Assembly: GCF_008831285.2 (NCBI RefSeq)
Contig: NC_045144.1
Span: forward strand, 10,701,672-10,765,671
Source of the DNA: Nymphaea colorata
Taxonomy: Eukaryota > Streptophyta > Magnoliopsida > Nymphaeales > Nymphaeaceae
DNA length: 64,000 bases
Direction: 5' to 3'
Shown here: positions 23,831-35,100 of the stretch, one piece after another
How the letters are laid out: every line of letters begins with the position of its first letter
Position numbering within the stretch: position 1 is the first letter of the stretch
The notes under the pieces: generated by a model
The model's database searches: none
Told to the model about the DNA's origin: nothing
Seen by the model: only the letters and a program-made list of their open reading frames with translations
Position numbers and translations under genes: made by a program

Positions 23831-24439
23831 TGCTGAGGATCCGGCCGAAAGGTTAGTGCAACCAATGCTCCCTAGGCCAATTGATTCGGTGGATGTACCT
23901 AGCATAAGAACAGACCTTTGGAAGAATGGATGCAGAAAATGGAGATAGGTGAATCATCAGGGAGTGCCCATACTATTTCAAGCAATCGTGCAAGTTACCA
24001 AAAACACCCCTTGTATGTTCATTTCATGAAAAACCCTAAGGGATTTCAGTTGCTTCTAAAAGGTGGTTATCATCCATTCACTAGCCTCGGGAAGAATGAA
24101 GATGGCATCTTACAGTCGATTAGCATCCCTTTTCAAATGAACACCAGAGGACTTGGATATTATGAAGAAATTTGAAGAAGATTTTGTGGGCTTATAGTAT
24201 TCACTTTTGTTTCAAATCCTTCCATGAATATTGTAATTTTAAACTTCTTTTTGTTTGGTCTCATGAGATGACCCCTTCTATGAACTAAGAACTTTTTTTT
24301 GATATGCAATGCAAGTAATCTTTTGTTATCAATTTTAATTTCGTCTAATTCTTTCCTTTATCCTCTTTACAGGATGTCAGAAATCAACATGTCTCAGTTT
24401 TTTCTTTTTCCTCAGAAGTCTTCTGAGAAGCATTTATCA

Positions 24440-26470
24440 AACAACAGTCGGTGAAATGAAATCTATGGTAGTACCTGAGTCAGAATTACCAGAATTCACT
24501 CAAATTCAGAAACAAGAACATCCATCGTCCTTGGTTAATGATCCAATTGAAGAAATTAATATTAAAACCAGTGAGAATCCTAAAATCCTTCAAATTGGCA
24601 CCAGTTTGTCAATGGATGAGAAGAAAAGATTGGTGGACGTTCTTATGAGTAACCAAGAAGTTTTTGCATGGACCTAAGAAGATATGTCAGGATTAGAACC
24701 CCAGTTGGTTGAATATCGTTTGCCTTTAAATCATAGTTGCAAGCCAGTTAAGCAAAAGTTGTGGAAGTTTGATTCTTGATTAGAAGGTCATTTAAAAGAA
24801 GGATTAGAAGACCTACTAAAGGCAAAATTCATTCGTGCCATCGATTACCCCAAATGATTGGTAAACATCGTGGTGGTCCCCAAGAAAAATAGCAAAGTCA
24901 GATTATGCATCGACTTTCGAGACCTGAACAAAGCCAGAATGAAAGATGATTATCCTCTTCCAAACATTGATCTGTTGGTAGATAGTACTACGGCAAGCAA
25001 TATTCTCTTTCATGGATAGATATTCGGGATATAATCAGATCAAATTAGTAGTCAAAGATCTACCTAAGACCACTTTTACTACACCCTGTGGCACTTTTTG
25101 TTACACGGTAATGTCGTTTGGGTTGAAGAATGCGGGAGAAACTTATCAAAGAGTTATGGCTGCCATCTTCCATGACCAGATGCACGAAATCATGGATGTG
25201 TATATCAATGACATATTGATCAAATCCAAGACGAGAGAACGTCACATTAAAACTCTTGTCTAAGTATGCGAGAGACTTTTACTGTACAAGCTTCGTTTGA
25301 ATCCTCAAAAATGTGTGTTTGGGGTTGAGTCAAGCAAGCTCTTGGGTTTCATGGTCAGTAAGAAGGGGATCGAAATAGATCTTGTCAAAGCTAAAGCAAT
25401 CATCGAAATGCCACCACCAACCAATATCAATGAACTGCAAAGTTTGCAAGGGCAAATCCAGTCCATTAGACGATTCATTTCCAATGTAGCCATGACATGT
25501 GAACCATTCAACCATTTGCTAAGAAAAGATGTCAAGTTTGAATGGGGTTTTGAATGCCAACAATCGTTTGAAAAAAATCAAGAAATACCTTTTAAATCCA
25601 CCAATTCTAAAACTCCTCGTGTTGGGTAGACCATTGTTGCTTTACATCACAAAGAATGAGTCAGCATGTGGTGGATTTTTGGCACAATATGAAGAAGGAA
25701 GTCGCATCGAGCATGCAATTTTTTACATTAGCAAAACTTTTGTCCAGTACGAGAAGAAGTACTCTCCAATAGAAAAAACTCGTTTAGCATTGGTTTGGAT
25801 GTGTTAGAAGCTGAGACATTATCCGTTAGCTTGTGAGGTCAAAATACTCTCCAAGCTAAATCCTCTTAAGTACATCTTAGAACAGCTCTTCCTTAATGGA
25901 TGCATCGCTAAATGGTAAGTTCTACTCATGCAATATGATCTTGAATATGTGTCTCAGAAGTCAATCAAGGGACAAGCAATTGCGGATCAGTTAGCAGATT
26001 TTTCCTAGTACAAAGAAATCAGAACGAACGATGAGTTTTCAGTCGAACACATACTAAGATTGGAAACAGTTCTGATATGAAAGATATACTTTGATGGATC
26101 CAAAAACATGATGGGAGCTGGTATAGGCATTTTACTCATCACTCCAAAAGATGAAATAATCATGTATTCTTTGAAACTCGACTTTTCATGTACCCATAAC
26201 ATGGCAGAATATGAAGCTCTCATACAAGGACTTCGTTCTTTATTGAGTTTTCAAGTGAAAATGGTGTGTGACTTTGGCGACTCTCAACTTATCATAAATC
26301 AAGTGAATGGAGAATGGTAAGTTAAAGACGAAAAGTTGGTGTCATATCAAGAGATCGCTACCTCTTTGATCTGTCAGTTTGAAGAAGTATAACTGGCTCA
26401 CATAAAAAAAGAAGGTAACCCCATTGTGGATGGTCTCTCGAGTCTAGGGTCCACCATCTCCTTTCAAACC
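24440..26470 (+). pseudogene. Tat element reverse transcriptase, RNase H and second RNase H
   Basis: After a linker (24456-24677), RT blocks appear: V-V-P-K-K-N-S-K-V-R-L-C-I-D-F-R-D-L-N-K (about 24880), then in another frame D-R-Y-S-G-Y-N-Q-I and the active-site region V-Y-I-N-D-I-L-I-K-S-K (25012-25263), where the usual Y-x-D-D reads YIND. The thumb and RNase H follow (25297-26010, with G-G-F-L-A-Q-Y and Y-S-P-I-E-K). Next is a separate domain with Y-F-D-G-S-K, M-A-E-Y-E-A-L and C-D-F-G-D-S-Q-L (about 26085-26310), the archaeal-type RNase H characteristic of the Tat lineage. Numerous stops and frameshifts, plus the lost catalytic aspartate, make it inactive. Confidence 0.85.
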
Positions 26471-26499
26471 AATTAAGCAATCCGTTTTTTTGAGATTAG

Positions 26500-27805
26500 A
26501 AGATTAGAACACTCTGCTTTTGAAACGCTGACGCATATTCATCATATCCAAGAGGGTAATACGCCTTGGTATCATGACATCAAAAGATACATTGAAAGTG
26601 GAGATTTCCCAACTGGAATGCCCAAAAATGAACAAAAACAATTCAACGTATGTCCACGATGTATTTTATTCTTGCAGGAGTGCTATACAGACGTGGATTT
26701 AGTACTGAATATTCTTGGTGCCTTGATGAAGATGAGCCAAAGGAAGTCATCGCAGAATCACATCGAGAAGATTGTGGAGGCCATGTTGGGTACCAAACTC
26801 TCACCAAACAGATAATTTGAGCAAGATATTATTGGCCTACTATGCAAAAAGATTGTTACCAGTTCGTCAAAAGATGCAAAGAATGTCAACCGCATGCTCC
26901 AATGATTCATGCACCAGCTTCTCACTTACATTCGGTGACATCTCCTTGGCCATTTTCAATGTAGTCGGACCGATATCCCCTGCAGCTTTTAATGGCCATT
27001 AGTATTTTCTTGCTGCAACAGACTATTTTACCAAATGGGTAGAAGTTGTCACACTTAGAACAGTGGAAGGATGTCATGTAGTATCCTTCATTCACAAAAA
27101 TCTTCTTTGTAGATTCGGAGTCCCTCATGATATAGTATCTGACAATGAGACTCATTTCAAGAATGAAAAGATGAGGCAATTGTGGAGCAAGTATTGTATC
27201 ATACATCATTTTTCAGCTTCTTATTACCCCCAAGGCAATGGGCAAGCAGAGGCCACCAAGAAGATCCTGATCTGCATCTTGGAACAGACAGTAGAAACTA
27301 AACTGAAAGAGATTGACATGAAAAGATGCATAACGCTCTACGGGCATATCGCACCTCTATGAGAACTCCAACAAATGCAACTCCAGCAGAGTTAGTCTAT
27401 GGAACGGAAGTGGTTCTACCATTACATGTGTTGAAACCTGCTTTGAAGTTTGCTTCTCTCATAGACTTCTTCTAACTTAATATCAGCAGAAATGGCTAAT
27501 GTGGCTCGATTTGTTAGACGAAAAAAAAGCTAAAAGCGGCTGAGCACGCTGAAGCTTATCACCGAAAAGTGGCTAGGCAGTTTGCCAAGTCAGTTATCAA
27601 AAGACAGTTCAAGGTGAACGACTTAGTCCTACGATCTACAGTGTACCTCAGAGGATGGCCACGTGGTAAGTGGACACCAAACTGGGAAGGCCCATATGTA
27701 ATTAAGGAAACCTTGCCCCAAAATTCATACTGACTGATTAATACTGATGGGGTGGAACTTGCTGATCCTGTTAATGGCCTTCACCTCAAGAAATTCCATG
27801 TCTAG
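26500..27805 (+). pseudogene. Tat element integrase and 3' end of pol
   Basis: Zinc-finger residues are visible in H-R-E-D-C-G-G-H-V-G-Y (about 26760-26790) and R-C-K-E-C-Q-P-H (about 26870). The catalytic core shows D-Y-F-T-K-W (about 27020), S-D-N-E-T-H-F (about 27140) and G-Q-A-E-A-T-K-K (about 27240), matching the D-D-35-E triad. The C-terminal part has R-G-K-W-T-P-N-W-E-G-P-Y (about 27665-27700) and ends N-G-L-H-L-K-K-F-H-V with a TAG at 27803-27805. It is spread over several frames with internal stops. Confidence 0.85.
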
Positions 27806-28119
27806 TCCTCTTGTACTCATTTTCTAATCAATGTTAAATATTTATGTTTTCACATTCAATCTACCATTCCATCTGGATTCTTCCCAGTCGTAAAACATGA
27901 CAATTACACTGGGGTACTTTTTTATGAATTGCATTTGTGACACATGTCTTTCTTTCACAATCATCATTATCCATCAAGAAGAGGGTCATATCCCAATCAA
28001 ATCAATCTTAGCGAATAAGCTAAAAGATTTTATCACGATCTGGCCATTAGGTCTGGAGCTTTTTAAAGGTAGTTCAACCATGTCATTAGACAAGGGAATC
28101 TTATGGAGCAAGCGCAAAT

Positions 28120-28350
28120 TGGCCAAGGGCTTTCCGAAGCAACCCATGCAGATAAAGGGTAAAACCTACAACATAAGGGCAACCCACGTAGGTAAGGGGT
28201 CAAACCTACAATGCTAGCCAAGGCAACCCATTTTAGGGGGGTTAAACCTAAAATTCAATATTAGCAAACCCATAAAATTAAGGGGTTAACACCGCAATTT
28301 AAGCTCAAAGAACCCATTGAGGTGAGGGGATAAGCCTGAAACATCACTTT
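28120..28350. repeat. Short tandem-repeat zone in the Tat 3' untranslated region
   Basis: About five imperfect units of 40-50 bp, each with caacccatN, aNaaggggt and aaacctacaa-type parts. Tandem repeats between integrase and the 3' LTR are recorded in Ogre-type elements, which supports the lineage call. Confidence 0.7.
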
Positions 28351-28421
28351 ACACATATTTGGTATGAAAAATTTGCGGTGCTTATCTTTGTCACTAAGCA
28401 CGGTTAGAACCGGCTTAGTAA

Positions 28422-28435
28422 CAAAGAGGGGCATC
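28422..28435 (+). promoter_or_regulatory. Polypurine tract of the Tat element
   Basis: caaagaggggcatc lies directly before the 3' LTR, in the position expected for the plus-strand primer. Confidence 0.75.
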
Positions 28436-30506
28436 TGTAATCACCCCAAATTTTCTAAAATTTTTGAAGATCCAAATTATATCCAAAACCCAAGTTCAGA
28501 TCCAAATCAAGCATTTCAGACCCAAAATTCGAATCGTTCGAAACGACAAAACTTGACCGCCGCGCATGCACAGACCTTCCCTTTGTTTTAAAAAACTCAT
28601 TTTTCACACCACAACGTGTTTTTAAACCCAAGTCGCATGCTCAAATGAGTCGACAACCGATCAAACCAAATTCGGATTTGGAGCGAGTTTGGAGTCGCTC
28701 AAAATGGAGTCATCCTCCCATTTGTAACAAAAAAAAACCATTTTACTAACAAAATAATAATTTTATTTTATAAACATCCATTATTTACTTTATATCATTT
28801 TATTTAAAATTTAATTTAAAAAAAAATAGTTCGCACATCGCGCGACACGCAGTCGCACGATCGTGCGTCAAGCAACGCATGCACACATGCGCACATGATA
28901 GCGTAGTGTCATGCTACGCGCTAGCTGTAGCGCGTGGCAGTGCCTTGGTGCTGCCCCATGTGTTTTCCCAATGTAACAGCACCCAGTTGGGACCTACAAC
29001 GATGCATGACCCCTTTTCGTGCAAAAAACTACCCCTTGGGGGTGATTTTGGTATTTTTGAGTGGGCATTAGCCCTGGCCACACCCCAAAGGGGTATTTGC
29101 AGGGCTAATGGTCAATCCCACTTAGTCAAACCCAATTTTTTTAGAAAAAAATTGAAAATAAATCAAAATTATTTGAAATTCGGATGAAAATATTGTGAAA
29201 TTAAAAAAAATCAAATTTTGAGTTTTGGCACCAAAACTCTCTATAAAACCACCACAATCCTCCTCCTTCGGTATAAGCTAGCCCTTAGAGAAACTCTAGT
29301 TGATTCTCACTTGAAAACTTAGAGTTTTCTTGATCTCTCTTTTTTCATTTCCCTCTTATTCTTTCCTTCTCATTCTTTTTTTTTTTTCTCCAACTTAGAG
29401 CAAGTTACAACTCTTCAAGGGAGCACCATAGATTTCTTGGAAGTCTCATCTTCATCATCTTGGAGATTCATTCAAGTAAGTATAAAATCATTTCAAGCAT
29501 GGTTGTTTATTTTCCCAAAGTCATTTCTCATTAGAGGTATGTAATTATCATCTCTGTCATTTCTCCCCTATTTTCTTTTCTCTCTTCTTCATCTCTCTAT
29601 GGTCATATGAAATAGTTCTCACACTTTATTTGAGAGTCAAGAAGCTATACTTGAGTGCATCGGGAGCATAAGAAAATGAGATGATCTTTCACTTCATAGA
29701 TCAATCATGTTCTTTCTTTTATTGAATGTAGCATTGTTTTGGTTTTTTCATTTTCTTTCTTCCTCATCCCCCCATGGTCATATGAAATAGCTCTCACTCT
29801 TTATTTTAGAGTCAAGAGGCTATGCTCGAGTGCATAGGGAGCATGAGAAGTTGAGATGATATTTTATTTTATGATTAAATCATATTCTTTCTTTTCTTAA
29901 ATATATTTCTGTTGTTGTTGTTATTTCCCTTCATGAATATATTCTTGTTGTTATTGCTATTTCTTTTCTTAAATATAGTCTTGTTGTTGTTCTCTTATTT
30001 TCTCTCTGCTTCATCTTTCCATGACCATAAAAGATAGCCCTAAAACCTCTATTTTAAAGTCAAGAGGTTATTCTTATGTGCACCGGGAGTATAAGAAGGT
30101 CAAGTGATATTTCATTTTATGCTTAAATCATGTTATCTCATTTCTTGAATACAGTCTTGTTTTGCTTTACCTATTTTCTCTCTTCATCATTTCCCTGTGG
30201 TCATATGAAATAGCTCTCAATCTCTATTTTAGAGTCAAAAGGCTATGCTCAAGTGCACCAAGAGCATGAGGTGAGATGTTATTTCATTTTATGATTACAT
30301 CATGTTCTATCTTTTCTTGAATATAGTCTTGTTGTGATTTTTTCTTTTCTCTCATTTTCATCTCCCCATGGCCATATGAGATAGCTCTCAATCTCTATTT
30401 TAGAGTCAAGAGGCTATGCTCAAGTGCACCGGGAGCACGAGAAGATGGGATCACATCATGCCTTCTCTCTCCTCCCTTGAATATTGATTTTTTTTAGGAT
30501 ATTGTC

Positions 30507-30690
30507 CATGCATAATTATTTGATTTTTCCTATCTATATGTGAATGCACGGCGAGAGTGAGAGTGTGGTTTGGGACTATTTATTTTTATGCTAATTTTTG
30601 CATATTTATTTGATTTTTCCTATCTATATGTGAATGCACGGTGAGAGTGAGAGTGTGGTTTGGGAGTCTTTATTTTTATGTTAATTTTTG
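30507..30690. repeat. Tandem duplication of ~94 bp private to the 3' LTR
   Basis: The block with ttatttgatttttcctatct, gaatgcacggNgagagtgag and tttatttttatg occurs twice in a row, at 30507-30600 and 30601-30690. The 5' LTR has a single copy (about 17412-17505). The duplication therefore arose after insertion, or before it in only one template. Confidence 0.85.
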
Positions 30691-31252
30691 AAGTTAAGAC
30701 TTGTCCAACCCGAAAAAAACTCTCACAAATATGTACATGTTAATATGCATTTGCATGTCATTCTGCGTTAGTTTCCTTTTAACCATCCCATTAGAAACAC
30801 TAATGAGCATCTTATCGTATAGTTTGTTCTTCTTTCATACCCAATGGTAGAAGAAGCATATTCCCTTGTAACGAACTTAGTAACTATGTTTTATGTTCAT
30901 ACACAAAAATATGTGTAATCATGCTTTCCAAAATATTTTCGAAAGAACCCTTTCTAATGTGGCTTTTGAGACTTAGCTTAGGCTCTTACATGAGTCCAAA
31001 CTCCCCTCCGGCCTGCATCAAACTTGAAGTCGGTTGTTTTAAGTCATTTCTTCATTTCTAATCTCATGAAGACACGTATGTATATACATGTTATATACAT
31101 ATATGTGCACATGATGATTCCTTCATATGTGTCTCTCTATGTTTCCACATTTTATTTTACAAATTTTTATTTACATATGAATGCGTATATATATGTGTTC
31201 TATTTTTTCTCTCTAGAGCCTTTTGTTTGTCTGTTCTAGATAAATGTCTTCT

Positions 31253-31254
<2 letters not shown>

Positions 31255-31297
<43 letters not shown>
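31255..31297. repeat. (TA)n microsatellite in the 3' LTR
   Basis: About 21 TA units. The equivalent 5' LTR site (about 18080) has only a short tatatatata, so the tract expanded in this copy. Confidence 0.95.
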
Positions 31298-31302
<5 letters not shown>

Positions 31303-32230
31303 TCTATTTAAGTTAAGACTTGATTTTCAAAAGCTTATACAAATATATATACATACATATAGAGAATATGTATCTCCTCCTATTTCAAAATCTTCCATTT
31401 GAAGATCTTTGAAATCTTCTTTCTCTGTCTCTCTTTCTTCCTATGAAAATATTTCATCTTCTTCATCCTTTCAAATATTTCCTCCCATGGTTTAAGATCA
31501 TTTTCATTTACCGGCTTCACTAAGACCAAAAATCAAGTAATGACTCAATATTGGATTCATGCTTAATAGTGTAGAACCTCAATCCATTTTCAAAAACTTT
31601 TCCTTCTTATATATAATAGTTATCAAAACAACAATCTTATATGTATGTTATGGTAGGAATGTCTTAGATGAATGTTATGGTAGGAATATTTTATTTTCTT
31701 CCAATCATGTAGGATCAATGCATTCATGCATCCACAATCACTTAATATCACTTATGATCACAAGCACCTCTCCAAAATAATTTAAGCAAGATAAGATGGA
31801 GCACTAAGTAGGTAGTAACCAAATTAGAGAAAAATCTTGAACTTAGTTAAAATCTTAAGAGAACATTAAAGTGACTTCAAAATGATTTCTCAAGCTTTCC
31901 AATGGTCTTTACAATGATTTTTTAATTCTAGTTTTCCCTTAAATATTTCACATTCTCAAATGATTCTTCAAGAATCTTTTCAAAAGTTTGAAACATCAAA
32001 CTTTTAATATTTTTCTACATCGCATATATAATGGAAAAGATGTTTAAGCCAAAGTGAAATGCATCAATAATAAACATAGCGTTTGGGTTGATTACCCCCA
32101 GTAAAAGCGCCGGGAACGGTCGATCCTCGTACCGACGGGCGACTCCCTTTCTCTCATTTTCAAAATAAAAATTCATTTTTTTGGAGCACTCCTAAAACCA
32201 ACTAAAAATTTTAGGGATGCGAACAAACAT

Positions 32231-32720
32231 GCTGTAAAGTTCATTTAAAGAACCCAAAAGCATGAGAGTCTCAATGAAGGCCTCCAATGCCAATGAGGAC
32301 TTGTAGAACAATGTATTTGTGAACAATGTCTTTGTCTGGCACTTGTTTCAAAGCAATGGCAAGTTGATGAGTCAACACCTTAGCTTTTCTAATATACCCA
32401 TCCATGGTTTTATTTCCTTTCTTCTAATCTTGAAAATTGAGAATTTAATTTCATTACTCGAGACTGAGAAATCATTGCATTGGGAATTTAATTGCTTGAA
32501 GGCCCACCACTTATCTATAGCAGACTTGAGGCCAACAATTTGGTTGTGCACAATCTCAGCCAGAGAGGATAACAGCCAGCTAATGAGCAACTGATCCTCT
32601 TTATACTTATGGTTCAACACTTTAGAGTTGTCTTTCGGTTTGGGGGTTGGAGGATAATTTCCATCAACAACTCCCATAAGATCAGAGGTAACTAAAATGG
32701 TAATAAACTATTATTCCCAT
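32231..32720 (-). pseudogene. Copia-A gag, N-terminal part
   Basis: The minus-strand open frame 32372-32677 shows the UBN2-type copia gag pattern: V-D-G-N-Y-P-P-T-P, then D-Q-L-L-I-S-W-L-L-S-S-L, then V-G-L-K-S-A and further K-I-R-R-K-E-I. Copia gag proteins have exactly this order (D-x-x-L-x-x-W-L-x-S-S-L ... V-x-x-L-x-T/S). It continues toward 32231, where the Tat element's 3' target duplication lies, and resumes beyond the Tat element at 15689 with the zinc-knuckle end of gag. This shows that the gypsy element landed inside this gene. Confidence 0.8.
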
Positions 32721-32909
32721 CCGCATATAGTTCTCACCATTAAGCTTGATGATAGATATAGAATGTTGTAGCCTATTTGGAGATCGAATAAGAGTATTTG
32801 ACATATGTGTACCAGATTACTCTGATTATATCAAGGAAGATGATGTTGTGCTCTGAGTGGCCATCGTACACAAACATTAGTAGTAGATCAGCAATAGAAA
32901 CACCTAAAG

Positions 32910-32922
32910 GCCTCTGATACCA
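32910..32922 (-). promoter_or_regulatory. Copia-A primer-binding site
   Basis: On the minus strand this reads tggtatcagaggc, the initiator tRNA-Met primer site of plant copia elements, directly inside the 5' LTR. Confidence 0.8.
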
Positions 32923-33338
32923 TATAAGGACATTGATTGGAGAGAGACATAGCAAACACACTATACTAATGTGGTTAGCCATTATGCCGACATCATCGAT
33001 TCAAAATCTCTCTCTCTCTCTCTCTTATATCTTTCACCACACTGTTCTTTACATTTGGTCTTATTTAATTCATTTGTATAAATTTGTTCACAACCAATAG
33101 TTACACCTTATGTCACATGGGTGCGGGTACAGTACGGATACAAGTATGATGGTATAGGTTTGGACACGATAATTTTGAAAATTGTGGGTACATGGGTACG
33201 GTAAATTTTATATATTCTCAAAAATGAAAAAAAAAAACATTAATAGTTCATTTTTACAATCTCGTAAGGAAGTCTCAAACAAAACATTGTTTATTGCAAA
33301 ACATTGTCTATCATAAGAGCACTATTATTATCGTCATT

Positions 33339-34385
33339 TTAGTCAATGCCCAACTCTTTTTCCTCTTCCTCCGCATTAGAAGATATTGTTGGAATAGAAG
33401 GTTCTTCGAATCTTGAATTAATAGCTTCAAGATCATTGTCTTCTTTTAAGTTAAAGTCTTCAACATTCGCATCCCAATTTTTAGTTTCTCCTTCACCACA
33501 AGACAAAAAAAAAATTGTAATTATCATGATATTATCAAATAAGAAGAGAGACATCTGCATCAATAAATCATATATTTATTTACTTATATTCTTCTTTGTT
33601 TCCACACCCATTTTATTTGCTTTCAAGAAAATTGGTCCATTTGTTGAAGTAGCAATAAAATTAATAAGAGGGTGTCTTTGCAAATCTGTCCAGCCATCTG
33701 AAACAATAGAAACTCTTGTTGCTCCCAAGTTAACTTTTGATACTCTAACAATTTGTTCAATGGAGTCTTTTGTTGTTCTAATAGTACAATGCAAAGCCTT
33801 TCAGAACTAGGGGGAACATACACAGACAAGTTACAATTTGCAATATATGTAACTAAATCAATCCAATATGTTCTTCTAGCTACATTAAATGGTATGCAAT
33901 TAGCAGAGAAAAATGTTTGTCACTTTTATATCTAATTCTCGCCATCCTTGCAAACTAAATGACTCCTTAATTGATTTCTGATTAACATCAACAACTTTTC
34001 TCTTTTTTAGATCGTCCTTAACATCATCATGTAAAATTGAAACAATGTCAATAAAACCGGATGATGCCATGCTTTTCTTTTTCTCAAAGAATTCTTTTCT
34101 TTCTTCAACTGATCCAAACTCTTGTTTGTGATTTCTTTCCATATTTGAATTCCTTGTGTTTTGATCTTTAACATATGTGCTTTCACTCTTATGTATGATC
34201 CATTGAACTCTATCCCACAAAAAGAACAAATAAAACAACATTTCCACCACCTCCAGGAGCTTTCCCTTTTTTTTTTTTACGTATGGCCACAACGGTTGGT
34301 CTTCCTGTGCAGTAGATGTAGCTGATCCAAATCCACAACTTGAACTTGTAGTAGGTTGAGAGACTCCTTTTCCTTTGTTCGCCAT
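33339..34385 (-). pseudogene. hAT-1 transposase remains (BED finger, DUF659, acidic tail)
   Basis: From the ATG at 34385 (MANKGKGVSQPTT...) the strand encodes an N-terminal serine/threonine stretch and D-Q-P-L-W-P-Y-V. In a shifted frame it then gives the BED zinc finger C-S-F-C-G-I-E-F-N-G-S-Y-I-R-V-K-A-H. A DUF659 block with S-I-V-S-D-G-W-T-D-L-Q-R lies at 33794-33576. An acidic tail (33480-33339) matches the usual end of plant hAT transposases. The central and dimerisation regions are missing. Frameshifts and the deletion make it non-functional. Confidence 0.82.
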
Positions 34386-34637
34386 ACTACATTAAAAATA
34401 ATAAAAAAACAAAAATAAATAGAAAATTGAAGGATTAAAACAATACACGATAGTTCAATAAGATGAATATGTCAATAAGTTACCAAATATGTGCAAAAAT
34501 GGAATTGGAACTCCAAATATTACTTGTATTTTTAAACTAAAAAATTTGTTGCTTGTAGTTCACAATCTATATGTTTTTAGAATCATAAATTACAGTAGAA
34601 TAGCAACATTGGTTAGGAATATAGAATCTGCCATTGG

Positions 34638-35100
34638 ATGATAACTAGAGAGAGCAAAATGCCCATAACCTATGTCACATGGTTCCTTTTTCTTGCTATT
34701 GAAGGCCAACTGGTGACTGCAGATAGACTCCGAAGAATCGGTATTCCCTTGCCAAGTATATGTTATCTTTGTTATGCAGGTCTAGACACAACTGATCACA
34801 TTTTTTCCAGTTGCAAAGTAGCAAAGCAAAGTTTGAAACACCTGGGTCAAAGCTTTCAGAGAAGATTCCAGTGTAGGGGCAGTTTGTATGATCGTATCAA
34901 GAGATGGTATTCAAATGGTTTTTCCATGAAATGGCTTCTAGAGATCTAGCACATGATTCCCCTGTTGATTATATGGAAGATCAGGCAATCCACAAAAATT
35001 TTAAAGTCTGCTAAATCCATCATCCATAGCATTGGACAAGACTTAAGGCTCAAGATGGCTCAAGTTTACAGGGGAAACAGTTTTGCAGAAGATATGTTTT
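34638..35100 (+). pseudogene. LINE-type reverse transcriptase C-terminal (zf-RVT) fragment inside hAT-1
   Basis: The plus-strand frame gives W-F-L-F-L-A-I-E-G-Q-L-V-T-A-D-R-L, then C-Y-L-C-Y-A-G-L-D-T-T-D-H-I-F-S-S-C, the zinc-binding region found after the RT domain in plant L1-type LINEs (W...L-x-T-x-x-R-L...C-x-x-C...E/D-x-x-x-H-x-F-x-x-C). A further W-K-I-R-Q-S block follows after a stop. No upstream RT or endonuclease is present. It lies between the hAT-1 right end and the transposase start, antisense to the transposase, so it is either captured sequence or a 5'-truncated LINE insertion. No poly-A tail with target duplication was identified. Confidence 0.72.

Larger units (their letters stand above)
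15690..32225 (+). mobile_element. Ty3/gypsy element, Tat (Ogre-like) lineage, 16,536 bp
   Basis: A full-length but dead element: LTR (15690-19030), primer-binding site, ORF1, gag, protease, RT, RNase H, a second (archaeal-type) RNase H, integrase, a 3' tandem-repeat region, a polypurine tract and LTR (28436-32225). It is flanked by the exact 5-bp target duplication AACAT (15685-15689 and 32226-32230) and has TG...CA ends on the right LTR. Very long LTRs, an extra ORF upstream of gag, a tggcgact-type primer site and dual RNase H place it in the Tat/Ogre group. It is inserted in the gag gene of copia-A. The two LTRs differ by several substitutions per 100 bp by eye plus large indels, so the insertion is not recent. 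Confidence 0.93.
28436..32225 (+). mobile_element. Tat element 3' LTR, 3790 bp
   Basis: Starts tgtaatcaccccaaat and ends gggatgcgaaca, next to the AACAT target duplication. It matches 15690-19030 along its length but keeps about 300 bp near 28640-28980 that the 5' LTR lacks, and has its own 94-bp duplication and an expanded (TA)n tract. Confidence 0.9.

Noticed and set aside
28120-28350. Regular short repeats that could suggest a CRISPR array
   Set aside because: Units are adjacent and imperfect with no unique spacers, in a plant retrotransposon 3' region.
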